The notes beneath the pieces were generated by a model. It searched no databases and was not told where the DNA came from. It worked only from the letters and a program-made list of their open reading frames with translations. From Pseudeuparius sepicola (lineage: Eukaryota > Arthropoda > Insecta > Coleoptera > Anthribidae), in the NCBI GenBank assembly GCA_963920635.1, contig OY987298.1, forward strand, positions 68,779,949 through 68,843,948: 64,000 bases of DNA, given 5' to 3'. Positions 44,648 through 55,022 of the stretch are shown one piece after another; position 1 is the first letter of the stretch; each line of letters starts with the position of its first letter. The translations under genes and the position numbers were made by a program.

Positions 44648-45386
44648 TAATTGAGCCGTTGAAAACCAGAGTGGTCTAAGTCAGAAAATCATGTTTTGTG
44701 ATTTATCGTGAAATTCTATCCTTTATAAAGAGTTCTATTTTCTAAATTGAAAATAAGGCATATTGTTCCAACTTTGGGCAGTAGGTGTCACCACTTTACT
44801 TCAGCCTACAACAGATCCGTGAAGGTATTTGACGGCAGACTGGTACAAGTCCGACTTGGACCATTCTAGCTGAAAACGCAACACGTAACGCATTGTTTAT
44901 TTTGAGGTTATGCGTCAATAAATGACAATATTGCCAGTGCTTTTTAACATCATTAGAAATAAGTTGAAAATTTGTAGTTCTGAATCGGATAAAGAACCAT
45001 TCAGTGCTACTGAAAGCGAGTATAATCCAGATGAAACTGAGGATTCCGAATCGTCGATTTTGGGTAAGTGATAACCTCTAAAATTATATTAAAATGGTAT
45101 ACCTAATCTAAATGTAATTTTAGAGGAAATTCAGAGTGAAACTGCAGGTCAAGAATTAGAAACTTTATTAAAACTGCAGTAGGTGCCCCTTAAACCATTA
45201 TTCATTATAACCCAAAATGGTCTAAGTCATAAAATTAAGTTTATGCTTTTTACAAACCACCTTTACAGTAATAACTTAATATCTCCTGTCAGGATTTTCA
45301 CATAGCTCACAAACTTTAAAGTCCAATATCTCAAAACACTTTTTTGTAGTTGGACCACTCTGGTTTTCAACGGCTCAATTATTGTC
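44648..45386. mobile_element. element with ATTGAGCCGTTGAAAACCAG ends carrying a spliced ORF
   Basis: ATTGAGCCGTTGAAAACCAG then AGTGGTC at the left is mirrored by GACCACTCTGGTTTTCAACG then GCTCAAT at the right. AAAATGGTCTAAGTCATAAAA inside repeats the subterminal sequence. The left end abuts the preceding MITE. Confidence 0.75.
44922..45182 (+). CDS. two-exon acidic ORF captured in a small transposon
   Basis: Exon 1 (44922-45063) starts MTILPVLFNIIRNK, then an acidic stretch CSSESDKEPFSATESEYNPD. A 60-bp intron with GTAAGT and TTTTAG borders (45064-45123) follows. Exon 2 (45124-45182) reads EEIQSETAGQELETLL and stops. The 66-aa product is unlike anything I recognise. The acidic, Ser-rich composition recalls N-termini of insect transposase-like proteins. 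It may be the leftover N-terminus of the parent element's gene, not a host gene. Confidence 0.5.
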
Positions 45387-47711
45387 AATTCTTGCCAAGT
45401 ACTGAGAATAGGTACTGGGTAAGAATATATGCTTTCAGCTCAAGGCATTACATGGACTATTCGGTGTCGGTAAAGTGGTTCAAGCTCGGGTTCAAGTGAA
45501 ATAGGCGAGTCGTCAAGTCAAGTTATCCTGATGCTCACATTCGCCGCATTTTGCTATGGCAAGCACTGAGATGAAACTGGCGCTATTATTGTACAATAAT
45601 GATAAGGTACTTGCACAAGTACCTACTCACCGAATCTGTCAACTCAAGTTACCTGGCGAGTAGCGTGTCGTGGTTACTGACCTCAGTGACCTGACTAGCC
45701 ACTGCTTTTTTTTTAAATTTGCGCTCGATTCGGTTTCGGACTTTTCCTAACAGAACTAAGATAGCATTTGCTTAAGTACTGCTGAGAACCCTAGAAAATA
45801 GTAGTAATCCTAGTAAGTATAGGGCAATTAATAAATCACACAGATAAAGTTATTAAGGACGAATACCGCGAATCTACACTTTGCCCAATGTTCTTCTCCA
45901 TCTCCATCTCCATCACCGGTGTTGTTTTTTCTTTATTAAAAACATATATACGCTCTCGCTATCACTCAGAATCAAATACGATGTAAGGTTTGAGAACCTG
46001 GTGAAATTTCGGGATGGGGGGAAGTTTTGAGTTTACCGAATGAAATTTATTCTTAGGTACATTAAACATATATTTGAACCATTTTCCGGTAATTCCGAAA
46101 GTGCTAGGAAAAAGTCAATTCTAACTTATTTCTGACCATGATACAATGTATTATATCATGTTTTCTGACGTACTTTCTTCAGATGGGAAGTTTTGTCAGG
46201 GCTGCCAACCTGCTTAAAAAGGGTTTAAAAAATACTTCATTAGTGTCTCTAAATAGGAAATACCTAGTAGTTTGTAAAGCGTGGACGCATTTAAAAGATA
46301 CTTTCGGTCTGAGGAGCAAAGGGGGTCTGTGGGAGGGGCTCGAATCTCATAAACTCATAAACAAGGAGAGCACGTGTGACTAGCATACGATGACAGACAT
46401 CGGGGCGGACCCTGGGCATGCAGCGTTGCCAAGCACTCAGATGCAACGCCGGTTAGCACATATTTTTAAGAGTGCTGGAGATATCCGCTACAAAATAAAC
46501 CCCTCATCCGGCAATTCAGCAAATACAGGAGTTCGTTAATATCCAATAGACTTTCAGAGAGGAAGGGGGACTGCATTCCTCGCATTCCTGCCAAGGATCA
46601 CCTTATTGCGGCTCAGCTTTACAAGAGTGGATATGGTGTTCATATCGAATGAGGGCGCGGGTTGAGCACGACGCCGTAGGTAGAGTGCTCTATAGTTCGA
46701 GGGCGATATGGACATTCCCCTCGACTTGAACAGTACCTGTATTTTTTCTTAGTGTAATAACTGCCAAACGAATATTATTCGGATACACGGTGAAAATAAT
46801 ATCACACTGGTATTTTGGAATAAAATAAATTCAAGGATAGCTTGAGAAGTCTTAATTGCGATCAGTTGATATCTGTTCAGTTAACTGGATTTGACACTTA
46901 CAGGGCGGTAAGCAGGGGGGCAGACAGATAAAGAAAATTAGGAAAATCACATCATTATGATGTGATTTTTAATTCATTATACCTGATTTAAACTAAGATT
47001 ATTGTCCTTAAAATTGCTAGACAATTTCGCCTGCGGCGCATTTTAGTGAACAGACACTTCTTCTACTTTTTTAATACCCTGCCTGAAGTTTCTATCTGGC
47101 TAAGGCCCTGCTGACTACTCATCCATTCTATAGACCGTAACGAAAACAACAAATAAATATCCATGAATTTCGTAAAAAATTACTAATTATTTTGTTGCTG
47201 CATGAGGTACGTCAAATTTATGATAGAGACAAGTTTGTTCTCTGTTATAACTGTAAAGATATATATGACTCGCGCAAGTTGTCACCGCTTGTCAAAATGT
47301 ATGTCGATATCAAACTTTCCCATCGCTTTTTGCATCAGCCTCTGGACCGCCGTACTTGCTTAGTGCTTAGGCCAAGCTATAGAGCTCAAACAACGTCGTT
47401 TTTGCATTAAAAAATAATAGATAACGAGCTGTACATAGAGAGTTTTAAAGTACATAATACATAGATGAAAACGTATAGGTATAAATTAGACAGCTAATTG
47501 TTGTTTATAACAAAATGGTGGTGAAAGACAGTAAAAAAATTAAAACAAAATCATTTTTTGATTTTCCAACGATAACTACAAGTACAATCGTTTTGACTAC
47601 AGTACAAACGTTTTAATGATTAAAATATCAAACTTACCTTTATTATTCAACAGGATTATTTCTTTATTTGAAGCATTTATCACTGTTAATAATAAAAAAT
47701 GACACTGGCAT
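45387..47711. other. no gene recognised; intron of the reductase
   Basis: Repeat-derived sequence. GATATGGACATTC..CTCGA with TAATAACTGC near 46706-46775 matches about 40423-40480. TTAGGCCAAGCTATAG (47368-47384) and GAAAACGTATAGGTATAAAT..TTGTTTATAACAAAATGG (47466-47518) recur inverted at about 58620-58750. TTTCCTAACAGAACTAAGAT near 45745 resembles 12835-12860. Confidence 0.4.
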
Positions 47712-48429
47712 CAGTGGCGGCTCTGGGGGACACAGAGGGCTACGTTTTGAAAACAACACAACCTTTGGTCAATTAAAATATAATAGGTGGGTAGCTACTT
47801 TCGGCATGGGCTTTTTCATTTTTTATTTTTAGTGTAAATTACGTATTTTTGATTATTAATTTAAAAAGTGCATAAAACAATAATTCCCATTTTTAAACAG
47901 CTATTAACGCAAAATAGTGCATTTAATTTGTCCACTTGTTCTTGTCGTACATATTTCTATAAGTGTCGCGTAAAATTGCGAGTTGCAACTTTATCCGGTA
48001 GAGATAATTCTAAATCTGGAGTTGGTCTCCCAAGAGATTTTGTTTCAACTTTTTCTGTCAATGAAAATCTTAAAAAGTTACCTTTCAAAATGTCCGGCAC
48101 ACTATTTTTCATTTTGTTTATTTGGAACACGCGAGGCACCGAGAGAAGTTTTGGAAAGGACGCGGCGACGCGAGCCACGCACTTGACTGGCTAGAGAACC
48201 GGGAGCGGGAGCCCTCTCCTACGCTACAATCGTTACAATCCCCTATAGCGGAAACAGCCGACTCGGCCCGATAGCGCCCCTTTCCTCGCGAAATCGCGGC
48301 TCATATATTCGTAGCCGCCAAGCACCAAGCGACGATTTTACGTTATTATAAGGTATCCGTTTCGGGCGTTTAATAAATGGTACTTAATACATTATCGGCG
48401 GCGGGTGTTAATTACGAAGGAACAAGAAG

Positions 48430-48808
48430 AGTAGATATACTAAGAGAGTTCCAACTCACGACCCCCATGTTAATCTCCATAAGGCCAGAAATGCGTGCAT
48501 TTTGGCTACGTCACAGCCGAGGTCACGTGACGTCACAGCTTGACCTCACTTGACCTTTGGGACACGTGTGATTCTTGGAAGCCGGCCCCCACCCCTGACC
48601 CCACTCTGTACGGCCCCCACTCCTGACCCCACCGCCGGTGGAGGGGTGACGCCTATATGTTTGATGGAGCGCAGTTCCTGCACCATTCTTAACCCACTTG
48701 CAGTAAAAACAATTCCTAAGCCACAAAATGCAGTCGTTCGTGGAAAGTTTGAACAAGAATTTGGTCTTGAAGAGATTCGAGAGTTTGCAGAATTTGGAAG
48801 TGGGTGAC
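48430..48808 (+). repeat. left terminal inverted repeat of Polinton 2
   Basis: Near-identical inverted match to 55426-55803 (one indel, few substitutions). Similarity continues, much weaker, to about 49014. It contains a GGTCACGTGACGTCACAG palindromic stretch, a GC-rich block of duplicated CCCCACTCCTGACCCCAC and the first part of the OB-fold-like gene with its promoter. Confidence 0.95.
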
Positions 48809-49014
48809 AAGGTGAACACGGAGTACGGAGAAAAAAATCTTCGTAGAGTGCGACGAATTTAAAACGGTGCTACCGCAACGCTACACCGCACAGTTTACGC
48901 CCCAACGGATCGAGGCCATGAACAAGGACATCGGCAATGGAAGGAGATATTTTCTGCAAAGTTTTGGGTCAGTCGGTTGGAGTACAAATATCAAATTTAT
49001 TGTAGAACCTTGAA
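48728..49014 (+). pseudogene. OB-fold-like gene in left terminal repeat, frameshifted
   Basis: The start MQSFVESLNKNLVLKRFESL lies inside the terminal repeat, followed by QNLEVGDKVNTEYGE. Relative to the copy at 55505 about 24 bp are missing after NLEVG. A run of seven A at 48829-48835 carries one base too many, so the frame stops early. The following DNA still encodes the rest in the next frame (VECDEF, LPQRYTAQFTPQRIEAMN) to a stop near 49014. Promoter: TATATG at 48654, with a CCATTC initiator about 30 bp later. It is the same family as 1902-2192 and 11363-11674. Confidence 0.7.
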
Positions 49015-49113
49015 CCCTTTTATTATTTTAATAAACGTTTAAAACCATTACCTTTGTTTTATTTATGTATAAAAAAAATCTTTATATGCCAAAACTTGGC
49101 ACTTGGGAAAAGG

Positions 49114-49149
49114 TATAAATAAAAGTCGTGGTTGTTTATTCCGTTCAGT
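49114..49149 (+). promoter_or_regulatory. core promoter of the PLA2/protease gene
   Basis: TATAAATA starts at 49114 and TTCAGT lies at 49144-49149 with its A at 49147, 33 bp downstream. The ATG at 49153 is 6 nt from the start site. Confidence 0.7.
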
Positions 49150-49152
49150 ATA

Positions 49153-50251
49153 ATGCCGTCTGTTACTGGAAGAGGATTGGTTAATAGTGTCATCAACAGG
49201 TTGCCAGTCGAATTACACCTTCCCGGCTATCAGTACTGTGGTCCAGGTACAAAGTTGGAGAAACGCCTTGCTCGAGGAGATCCTGGTATCAATAAGCTGG
49301 ACGCAGCTTGTAAAGATCACGACATCGCATACTCCAAAAATAAGTCTTTGGAAGAGAGACATAAAGCCGACAGAGAATTGGAAAATCGAGCGTGGGAGCG
49401 AGTGAAATCGTTACAAATACTATGAAGGTCAAACGCAAGGTCGGCATGGGTATAAAGAAGCGCCCAGTTTCGTTTAAAAGAGACATTGTCAAAAAAGTTG
49501 AAAGATCTCTGAAAAAAAAACTTTAAGTGACAGTCAGAAGCACTTGAAGAAGGCATCGCTGGTTGCTTTAAAAGCGGCACGAATAGCCGTAAAGAAAGCG
49601 GGTGGAAAGAAAAACGTGAAAATTCCTCGAACAATTCCGTTTCAGCACACCGGTGGATTTCTTCCTTTACTTCCTTTGCTAGGGGCCTTGGGCGCTCTCG
49701 GTTCGGTGGTAGGCGGCGCTGGTGCTGTGGCTAAAACAATTATCGACGCAAAAAATGCCAAGAAAAGGTTGAAAGAACAAAAACGTCATAATCAGGCGAT
49801 GGAAGCCATTGGAAAAGAAGGCTCTGGTCTATATTTACGAAAAAATAAGAATGGGGTAGGACTGTTTCTGAAGAAACAAAAAAAACTCCCAATGAAGCTA
49901 CCCAATAGACCGCTGTCCGACGAAGACATATCGAATTACGTAGAAATTTTAAAAATACCACATTTCAGAGGCGTGTTTATGAGCGATACTCTTCCGTCGA
50001 CGCCAAGAATTAATGAAGCGGCCATTTTAAATTTAGACGTGGAGCGCAACAAAGGAACGCATTGGGTAGCTTACAAAAAAAGAGGTCCCGTCGTAGAATA
50101 TTTCGATAGCTTTGGCGCTTTAAAACCGCCCAAAGAACTGATTAGATATTTTGGAAAGGGTTTCAAGGTCACGTACAATAACGATGCCTATCAAAATTTT
50201 AACGAAATAAATTGCGGTCATTTGTGTCTCGAATTTCTATATAAAAGGTAG
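49153..50251 (+). pseudogene. PLA2 - minor virion protein - adenovirus-like protease gene, two frame breaks
   Basis: Three modules lie in order. A parvovirus-VP1-type phospholipase A2 (49153-49425) has LPGYQYCGPGTKL, the Ca loop, and LDAACKDHDIAYS, the His-Asp catalytic pair; it would breach endosomal membranes at entry. Next a basic segment (MKVKRKVGMGIKK) and a hydrophobic FLPLLPLLGALGALGSVVGG with GSGLYLRK, like adenovirus pVI/pX minor proteins. Last is an adenain-type cysteine protease with GTHWVAY (His), EYFDSFG (Asp) and YQNFNEINCGHLCLEF (Gln, Cys), which would mature the capsid. The frame breaks near 49408, where a deletion seems to have removed some 40 bp, and at a run of nine A near 49514-49522. 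From 49544 to the stop the frame is open, so the protease part alone could be intact. The start is set by the promoter. Confidence 0.85.
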
Positions 50252-50274
50252 AGGTCACCTTAGAAGTCGCCAGT
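50240..50274 (+). promoter_or_regulatory. core promoter of the penton gene, overlapping the protease stop
   Basis: TATAAAAG starts at 50240, inside the last codons of the protease gene. CCAGTC has its A at 50272, 32 bp downstream, only 4 nt before the ATG at 50276. Confidence 0.7.
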
Positions 50275-50275
50275 C

Positions 50276-51004
50276 ATGTCATTGTTATTTACTCTGCACG
50301 GACGTACATCCACGCTCTCCATCGATTTCGATAGCCCGATAGTTTTGGACCCAAACGCCGAATACGGCTTAGCTTTGCTGGGATTCCACACGTACAACAG
50401 CTTACCAAATATCGAAGAGGAAAGCGGTGACAATTCTTTATATTACGTAACCGGCAGTTTCGGTGGTAGCAGAGTAATAACATTTCCCTCCGGATCGTAC
50501 GAAATAAAGAACATAGAAGAGCACATAAGAAAAAATTTGAAAAAGTCGGAAGACGAAAACGATAGCGGTACCATATCGATAAAAGCGAATAAGAGTACTC
50601 TGCAGTGTGAGATCTACAGCGATCAATATACCATAGATTTTATTTCGCCCGGGTCTATAGGTAGACTTTTGGGTTTTTCCGAACGATATTTAGACAAAGG
50701 AAAAGTACATTTTTCGGATTTGCCAGTAGATATCGTTAAAGTTAGAACGATACATATAGATTGTAACATCACTGCCGGTGCTTATTACGTAAACCGACCT
50801 ACGCACACGATTTACGAATTCGCCGTTGGGATCGATCCTGGTTACGCCATAGACGAAACTCCTAAAAATTTACTCTACGTGCCTGTCACGAAACGTGAAA
50901 TAAACAATCTGACCATAAACATCCTCGATCAGAATTTCAAGCCTGTCAATTTCAGAGGTGAAGAAATTATCGTTAGATTGGAAGTGAAACGACTGTCTGT
51001 GTGA
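50276..51004 (+). CDS. Polinton minor capsid (penton) protein
   Basis: The frame is intact at 242 aa, the usual size. It forms the pentameric vertices through a single jelly-roll fold. Family landmarks: an N-terminal LHGRTSTLSIDFDSPIVLDP strand; LLGFSERYL (about residue 135); VRTIHIDCNITAGAYYVN (about 155-175); HTIYEFAVGIDPGYAIDETP; NLLYVPVTKREINNL; and ILDQNFKPVNFRGEEIIVRL near the C-terminus. It lies 25 bp after the protease and 154 bp before the major capsid gene, the standard virion cluster. It is the only capsid gene here without a break. Confidence 0.93.
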   Translation: MSLLFTLHGRTSTLSIDFDSPIVLDPNAEYGLALLGFHTYNSLPNIEEESGDNSLYYVTGSFGGSRVITFPSGSYEIKNIEEHIRKNLKKSEDENDSGTISIKANKSTLQCEIYSDQYTIDFISPGSIGRLLGFSERYLDKGKVHFSDLPVDIVKVRTIHIDCNITAGAYYVNRPTHTIYEFAVGIDPGYAIDETPKNLLYVPVTKREINNLTINILDQNFKPVNFRGEEIIVRLEVKRLSV

Positions 51005-51038
51005 AATGCGTTTGGTTTTTGGAGGCAACTACCAACCG

Positions 51039-51072
51039 TATAAAAGGCGGTTTATAACCTCCGACCCTCATT
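51039..51072 (+). promoter_or_regulatory. core promoter of the major capsid gene
   Basis: TATAAAAGG starts at 51039 and CTCATTG has its A at 51070, 31 bp downstream. The leader to the ATG at 51159 is about 90 nt, longer than for the other genes. Confidence 0.55.
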
Positions 51073-51158
51073 GACGAAGACGTCATCGAAGTGGAAACAC
51101 CATTGCAACTTGAATCTAACGCCGGAAAACCGTCGATTTCTAGAAGCACTCGGCTACC

Positions 51159-52386
51159 ATGTCGTTAACGCCTCAAGTATTCGACGTGCACCGCACTCCA
51201 ACCTTCGATGAGTCCATTCAGCGATTAGAGCAACGAACATATTACCCGTTTGTAAAATCTTTTCTGAATAATGACATTGTGGAGATAACGATTAACCAAG
51301 AAGACACCTGGTTATTGATGTATGACGCTGCAATTTATATCAAAGGTAAAATAGAGAAGAAAACGGGAACCGGGAAATGTAGTTTTGCTAATAATGGAGG
51401 TGCGTTTCTCTTCGATTCGATTTCATATGAACTGAATGGAAAGGAATTGGAAACAGTTCGAAATCCTGGAATTGTGAGTGCTATCAGAACATATCTATGC
51501 TACGCCCCCCAGCGATGAAAAATTCCTGGTAACTGCAAGTTGGTCTGGTCCAACCAAGCCTTTGACCGTAAATTTGGATGGAACATTTAGCTTGAGAATA
51601 CCTCTGAAACATTTGTTTGTAATATTTAACGATTATCAGTTGGCCACTTGTGGAAAACAAACTTTAAGATTAACACGAGCTAGAAACGATAACAACTCTT
51701 TATTTCTGGAAGATAATCCTGCATCTGCTGCCGAATTGACGGCAGAAATAACAGTTTCCAATGTCGAGTTAAAAGTGAAACATATTCAACCTAGCGATTT
51801 CATTAGATTGGATCTGCTTCAGTCTATTAAACGTGATCGCCCTATAATTATACCGTATCGTAAATGGGAACTTCATGAACTGCCAAGTCTTACGGTCAAT
51901 GCCAACAGAGAAATTTGGTCAGTCAAAACTTCAATGGCCGTGTCGAGTCCTCGATACGTTATCGTGGGATTTCAAAGGAGTCGCAATGAAAATGCTAGAA
52001 AGGACCCTTCCGTATTCGATAATATAAATATAGCGGATGTCAGATTGATTTTAAACGGTGAATATTTTCCTTTTGAATGGCTGAGATTGGATTTTAATGG
52101 CGATGACTATCTGGAGGCCTACCATAATTACGTAGACTTTTGCTCTAGTTATATGAATGAGAGGCACCCCTTGCTTAGCTACACCGAATACAAAAATAAC
52201 GCAGCTCTCTTTGTCATCGACTGTTCCCGATGAATAGAGTCCATGAAAAGCACCACGGTTGACGTAAAGCTGGACATCGAGAGTAACGAAGGATTTCCAG
52301 CCTCAACCCGAGCTTATTGTATTATTATACATGATAGTACCATCGAATATTTACCATTAAGTGAAGTAGTTAGGGAACTTATGTAG
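51159..52386 (+). pseudogene. double jelly-roll major capsid protein, frameshift and premature stop
   Basis: The major capsid protein builds the hexon-like trimers. The first frame (MSLTPQVFDVHRTPTFDESI, then SISYELNGKELETVRNPGI) ends at 51516-51518. A run of six C at 51505-51510 carries one base too many. The second frame continues with FLVTASWSG, DGTFSLRIPLKHLF, VKHIQPSDFIRLDLL, REIWSVKTSMAVSSPRYVIV, DVRLILNGEYFPFEW and FVIDCSR. A TGA at 52231-52233 then interrupts it. The same frame goes on (ESMKSTTVDVKLDIESN, AYCIIIHDSTIEYLPL) to its natural stop at 52384-52386. Total length of about 400 codons is somewhat short for Polinton capsid proteins. Both lesions are single-base changes, so the decay is recent. 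Confidence 0.9.
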
Positions 52387-52549
52387 TTTAATTTTAAGGA
52401 GAGTTTTTTAGGTGTAAGGTATTATTGTACTTGTACTTGACCTAATAAAATAACAAAAATAAAATATCGGTGTTTCCTTTTCCTCCCATTACCATACATT
52501 TTCCGAAATCGATAAATAAAGTGGTTGGGGTAGACAGATCCCCATTAAG

Positions 52550-52915
52550 ATGAAGGTCGCCGTAGTGGACGCACAGGGATTTATGATAGACGGACGTTTC
52601 TGTCCTAAAGAGCTGACAATAAAAGTTAACGATGAAACTTTACATATTCTTATAAGACCTCCGAAAACCTTTAGTGATCTCAACGAACGCGACAAAAGAC
52701 AAGTGCGGTATTTAGAGAAAAATCATTTGGGGATCGCATACACTAGCGGCCATGTGGACTACGTCGAGATGGAAGGTCTCCTAAAAAAATATCTCAGTGT
52801 CGAGCGCGTCTACGTCAAGGGCCAACAGAAAGAACGCTTTCTACGAGAAACCATCGATGCCGAAGTAGTTAACCTGGAACGTCATTCAGGGGTACCTAAA
52901 TTTGCGCGCGTTTGA
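52550..52915 (+). CDS. RNase H/exonuclease-like small protein, probably C-terminally truncated
   Basis: This 121-aa protein opens KVAVVDAQGFMIDGRFCPKE, with an acidic residue on the first strand as in RNase H-fold exonucleases. It then has ILIRPPKTFSDLN, RRQ/KRQVRYLEKNHLGIAY and VYVKGQQKERFL, and ends VVNLERHSGVPKFARV. I recognise this as a protein widespread in insect mobile DNA; relatives usually continue with a Cys-rich end, so this copy probably stops early in the repeat array that follows. An ATAAATAA box near 52510 lies about 40 bp upstream of the ATG. Nuclease activity is inference. Confidence 0.55.
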   Translation: MKVAVVDAQGFMIDGRFCPKELTIKVNDETLHILIRPPKTFSDLNERDKRQVRYLEKNHLGIAYTSGHVDYVEMEGLLKKYLSVERVYVKGQQKERFLRETIDAEVVNLERHSGVPKFARV

Positions 52916-53065
52916 CGTTTACGTGTCGCGTAACTGTCAAATGTCATGTATGTGTCAAAATGTCGCGTAACTGTCAAGTGTCACGGAACCGTCAAAACAT
53001 CGAGGAAAACGTCAACCCTTGCATCAAAACGTCGCGTAACTGTCAAAATGTCACGTAAACGTTAA
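52915..53065. repeat. degenerate CGTAACTGTCAAAATGTCG repeats
   Basis: About seven loose units of 18-25 bp contain (G/C)CGTAACTGTCAA and ATGTC(G/A)CG or variants. They resemble in style, not sequence, the CGTTTCGTCGA array of Polinton 1. Confidence 0.7.
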
Positions 53066-53597
53066 ACGCGCGTGAGGAAGTCGCGGTGACGTCATCGTCG
53101 GCTGGCTCGAACCGCGAACGACCTTGAAATCCCAAATGAAGCTTCATAAGAAATAACATGGGAATTTGCGCCAGAACCGACATAGCTTATCTACTAAGGG
53201 GGTACCTAAATCGTTTGCGCTATATGCCGATTTTCCCAGATTTTTCGTTTAGGAAATATTTGGGCCTTTCGACGGAAATCTGTGGGTCTTTGTTCTAACT
53301 GCTGAGTGGACAGAACGCCGGGATCTCGGCCGAACGGAAGCGTGCCTGGTATAGGCCGAGAATGCATAGCTTGCACTTTCGTACATTGTCACGGAATCAG
53401 CTGGTATGTAGATTTGCGTGCCTGAACGGTTGTTTTGAAAGCATGTAAATTAGGATTTTGTGCTGATGGCGTACCACTTCTGGGAGCTGTTCCTAACCAA
53501 AATTCAACTTTTTTGCTTTGGTGAAGATGTTACTTTTAGGACATTTTCTAAATTTTTGCTGACGAGGCCTTTTTTTGCTGACGTCGCATTTATTTCC
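53066..53597. other. no gene recognised within Polinton 2
   Basis: Intergenic DNA upstream of the three-exon gene, GC-richer at its start (CGCGGTGACGTCATCG). No open frame or array is seen. Confidence 0.4.
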
Positions 53598-53633
53598 TAT
53601 AAATTGTGTCATACATCAGAGAGAGCATTTAGT
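53598..53633 (+). promoter_or_regulatory. core promoter of the three-exon gene
   Basis: TATAAATT starts at 53598 and TTAGTTC has its A at 53631, 33 bp downstream. The leader to the ATG at 53680 is about 49 nt. Confidence 0.6.
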
Positions 53634-53679
53634 TCACAGACTTCCGTGTTGTAGTAAGTGTTTACAAAAGTGTTCCATC

Positions 53680-54451
53680 ATGGCTAGCAACAGAGTGTCG
53701 CTTTCTCTCAAAAAACCAGTAAGTACTCTTTTTTTTTAACAAAATTAATGTGCTAAAGTCCATTGAATGTTGGAAACAGTTTTAACCACGCTTTTTTAGC
53801 CTAAAACCTAGTGTTTTTTTTTCTCAGACATACCCTGACATGCCGTCACTGAGTCAGGATTTGACGGACCTGTCGCAGTCTCAATCCCAGTCTCAGCCGT
53901 CAACTAGTCAACCTGCACAGAAACCAATTATTCACAGCCACGTGGTAATCCCAGTAAGTGTTTTTTTATCTACTATGAACATTGAAAATCATTTTTTAAA
54001 GGTAATTAAGCTCAATACCCACTAAAAAAATTTTTTTCAGTCTACAACATATCCACCCCCGCAAGAACAACTTTTACCACCTGTTGCTTCTCGCAGTTCG
54101 CCCTACCCCTACGGTATGGGTGCAGCTATGAAAAAAATTAAACTTCAAAAGGACGACGACGTCGCCTTCAGCGTGATTACCTTGCCACCCACTTAAGACA
54201 GCGAGGATGAGTTCGAGAATCCGGAAGGAAAAGGCGATATATCTTCATACGTCAAAGGGGTGACAGTTGAGCTGAAACGAAAGTATGAAGCGACGAAGCG
54301 GAAGCTACAGGTGGAACAAGATAAGAAGTCAGAAAGAAGACGTGAATTGGAGCGATTAAAAAAACAGGACATAAAGGGTGATAAATTAATTCAACAATTA
54401 CAAAAATATTTGGTTGTCGGTGCGATATTATTAAAACGATTTAATTTATAG
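53680..54451 (+). pseudogene. three-exon Polinton gene of unknown function with in-frame stop
   Basis: Exon 1 53680-53718 (MASNRVSLSLKKP), exon 2 53828-53953 (TYPDMPSLSQDLTDLSQSQS.., Ser/Gln/Pro-rich) and exon 3 from 54041 (STTYPPPQEQLLPPVASRSS..). Both introns are short (109 and 87 bp), have GTAAGT donors and T-rich CAG acceptors, and are phase 0. Exon 3 meets TAA at 54194-54196. The frame continues past it as DSEDEFENPEGKGDIS and a Lys/Glu-rich coiled coil (ELKRKYEATKRKLQVEQDKK), then a hydrophobic end at 54449-54451. I do not recognise a family. The disordered N-terminus plus coiled coil suggests a scaffold or regulatory protein. The donors are identical for 6 bp and each intron follows a CCA codon. 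Confidence 0.65.
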
Positions 54452-55022
54452 AAATTTTTTTAAAGTATTATTTTAGCCTAGCAACCTTTTTATGTCATGC
54501 TTTTTTAATCGCTTCTTTCTTATATTTATTTTGTTTATTATCCTTTTTGTATTTTTAACACTTTAACCTAATTACATATATATTTTTTTACTATGTTTTG
54601 TATCTTTTGTCCTATCCTTTCATACCACATAAGTTAAAACTATAGGAAAATATTAAAGTTCAAGTATTATTCTTCCTCCCTGTATAGCTTGTTACTCAAA
54701 CGACCTCGGTGCATTTCGCGTACCTAAGCATTTCCTTTGTTCCTCAACTTTTGCTATTCTCATACCTTATTTAAATACTTAACAACAAAGGATTTTTGAT
54801 ATAGGAACCATCAAAACTCGTTAAAATCCATAGCAAGTGCTTTGAAGGGTCATGTGGCGCCATCTCTACATTGGTAGTGCTACTATAAATTCCTCGCATA
54901 CCTGGACCGCGAGACCTGGCCTTCCTAAATCATAGGCCTACAGCCTAACAGGGTGAATAAATAAGTCATATTGTGGAACAATAAAACAGGAAATAATTTT
55001 AAATGTTTATTAAAAATCAATT
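54452..55022. other. AT-rich intergenic DNA of Polinton 2
   Basis: No ORF of note. Pyrimidine-rich at first, then ordinary composition. Confidence 0.4.

Noticed and set aside
47868..48194. 108-aa + frame and its opposite frame left of Polinton 2
   Set aside because: Lies inside the non-autonomous hAT element; no domain or promoter seen.
48523..48819. Frames across the Polinton 2 terminal repeats
   Set aside because: They run through the GC-rich terminal repeat out of frame with the OB-fold-like gene and appear identically in both repeats.
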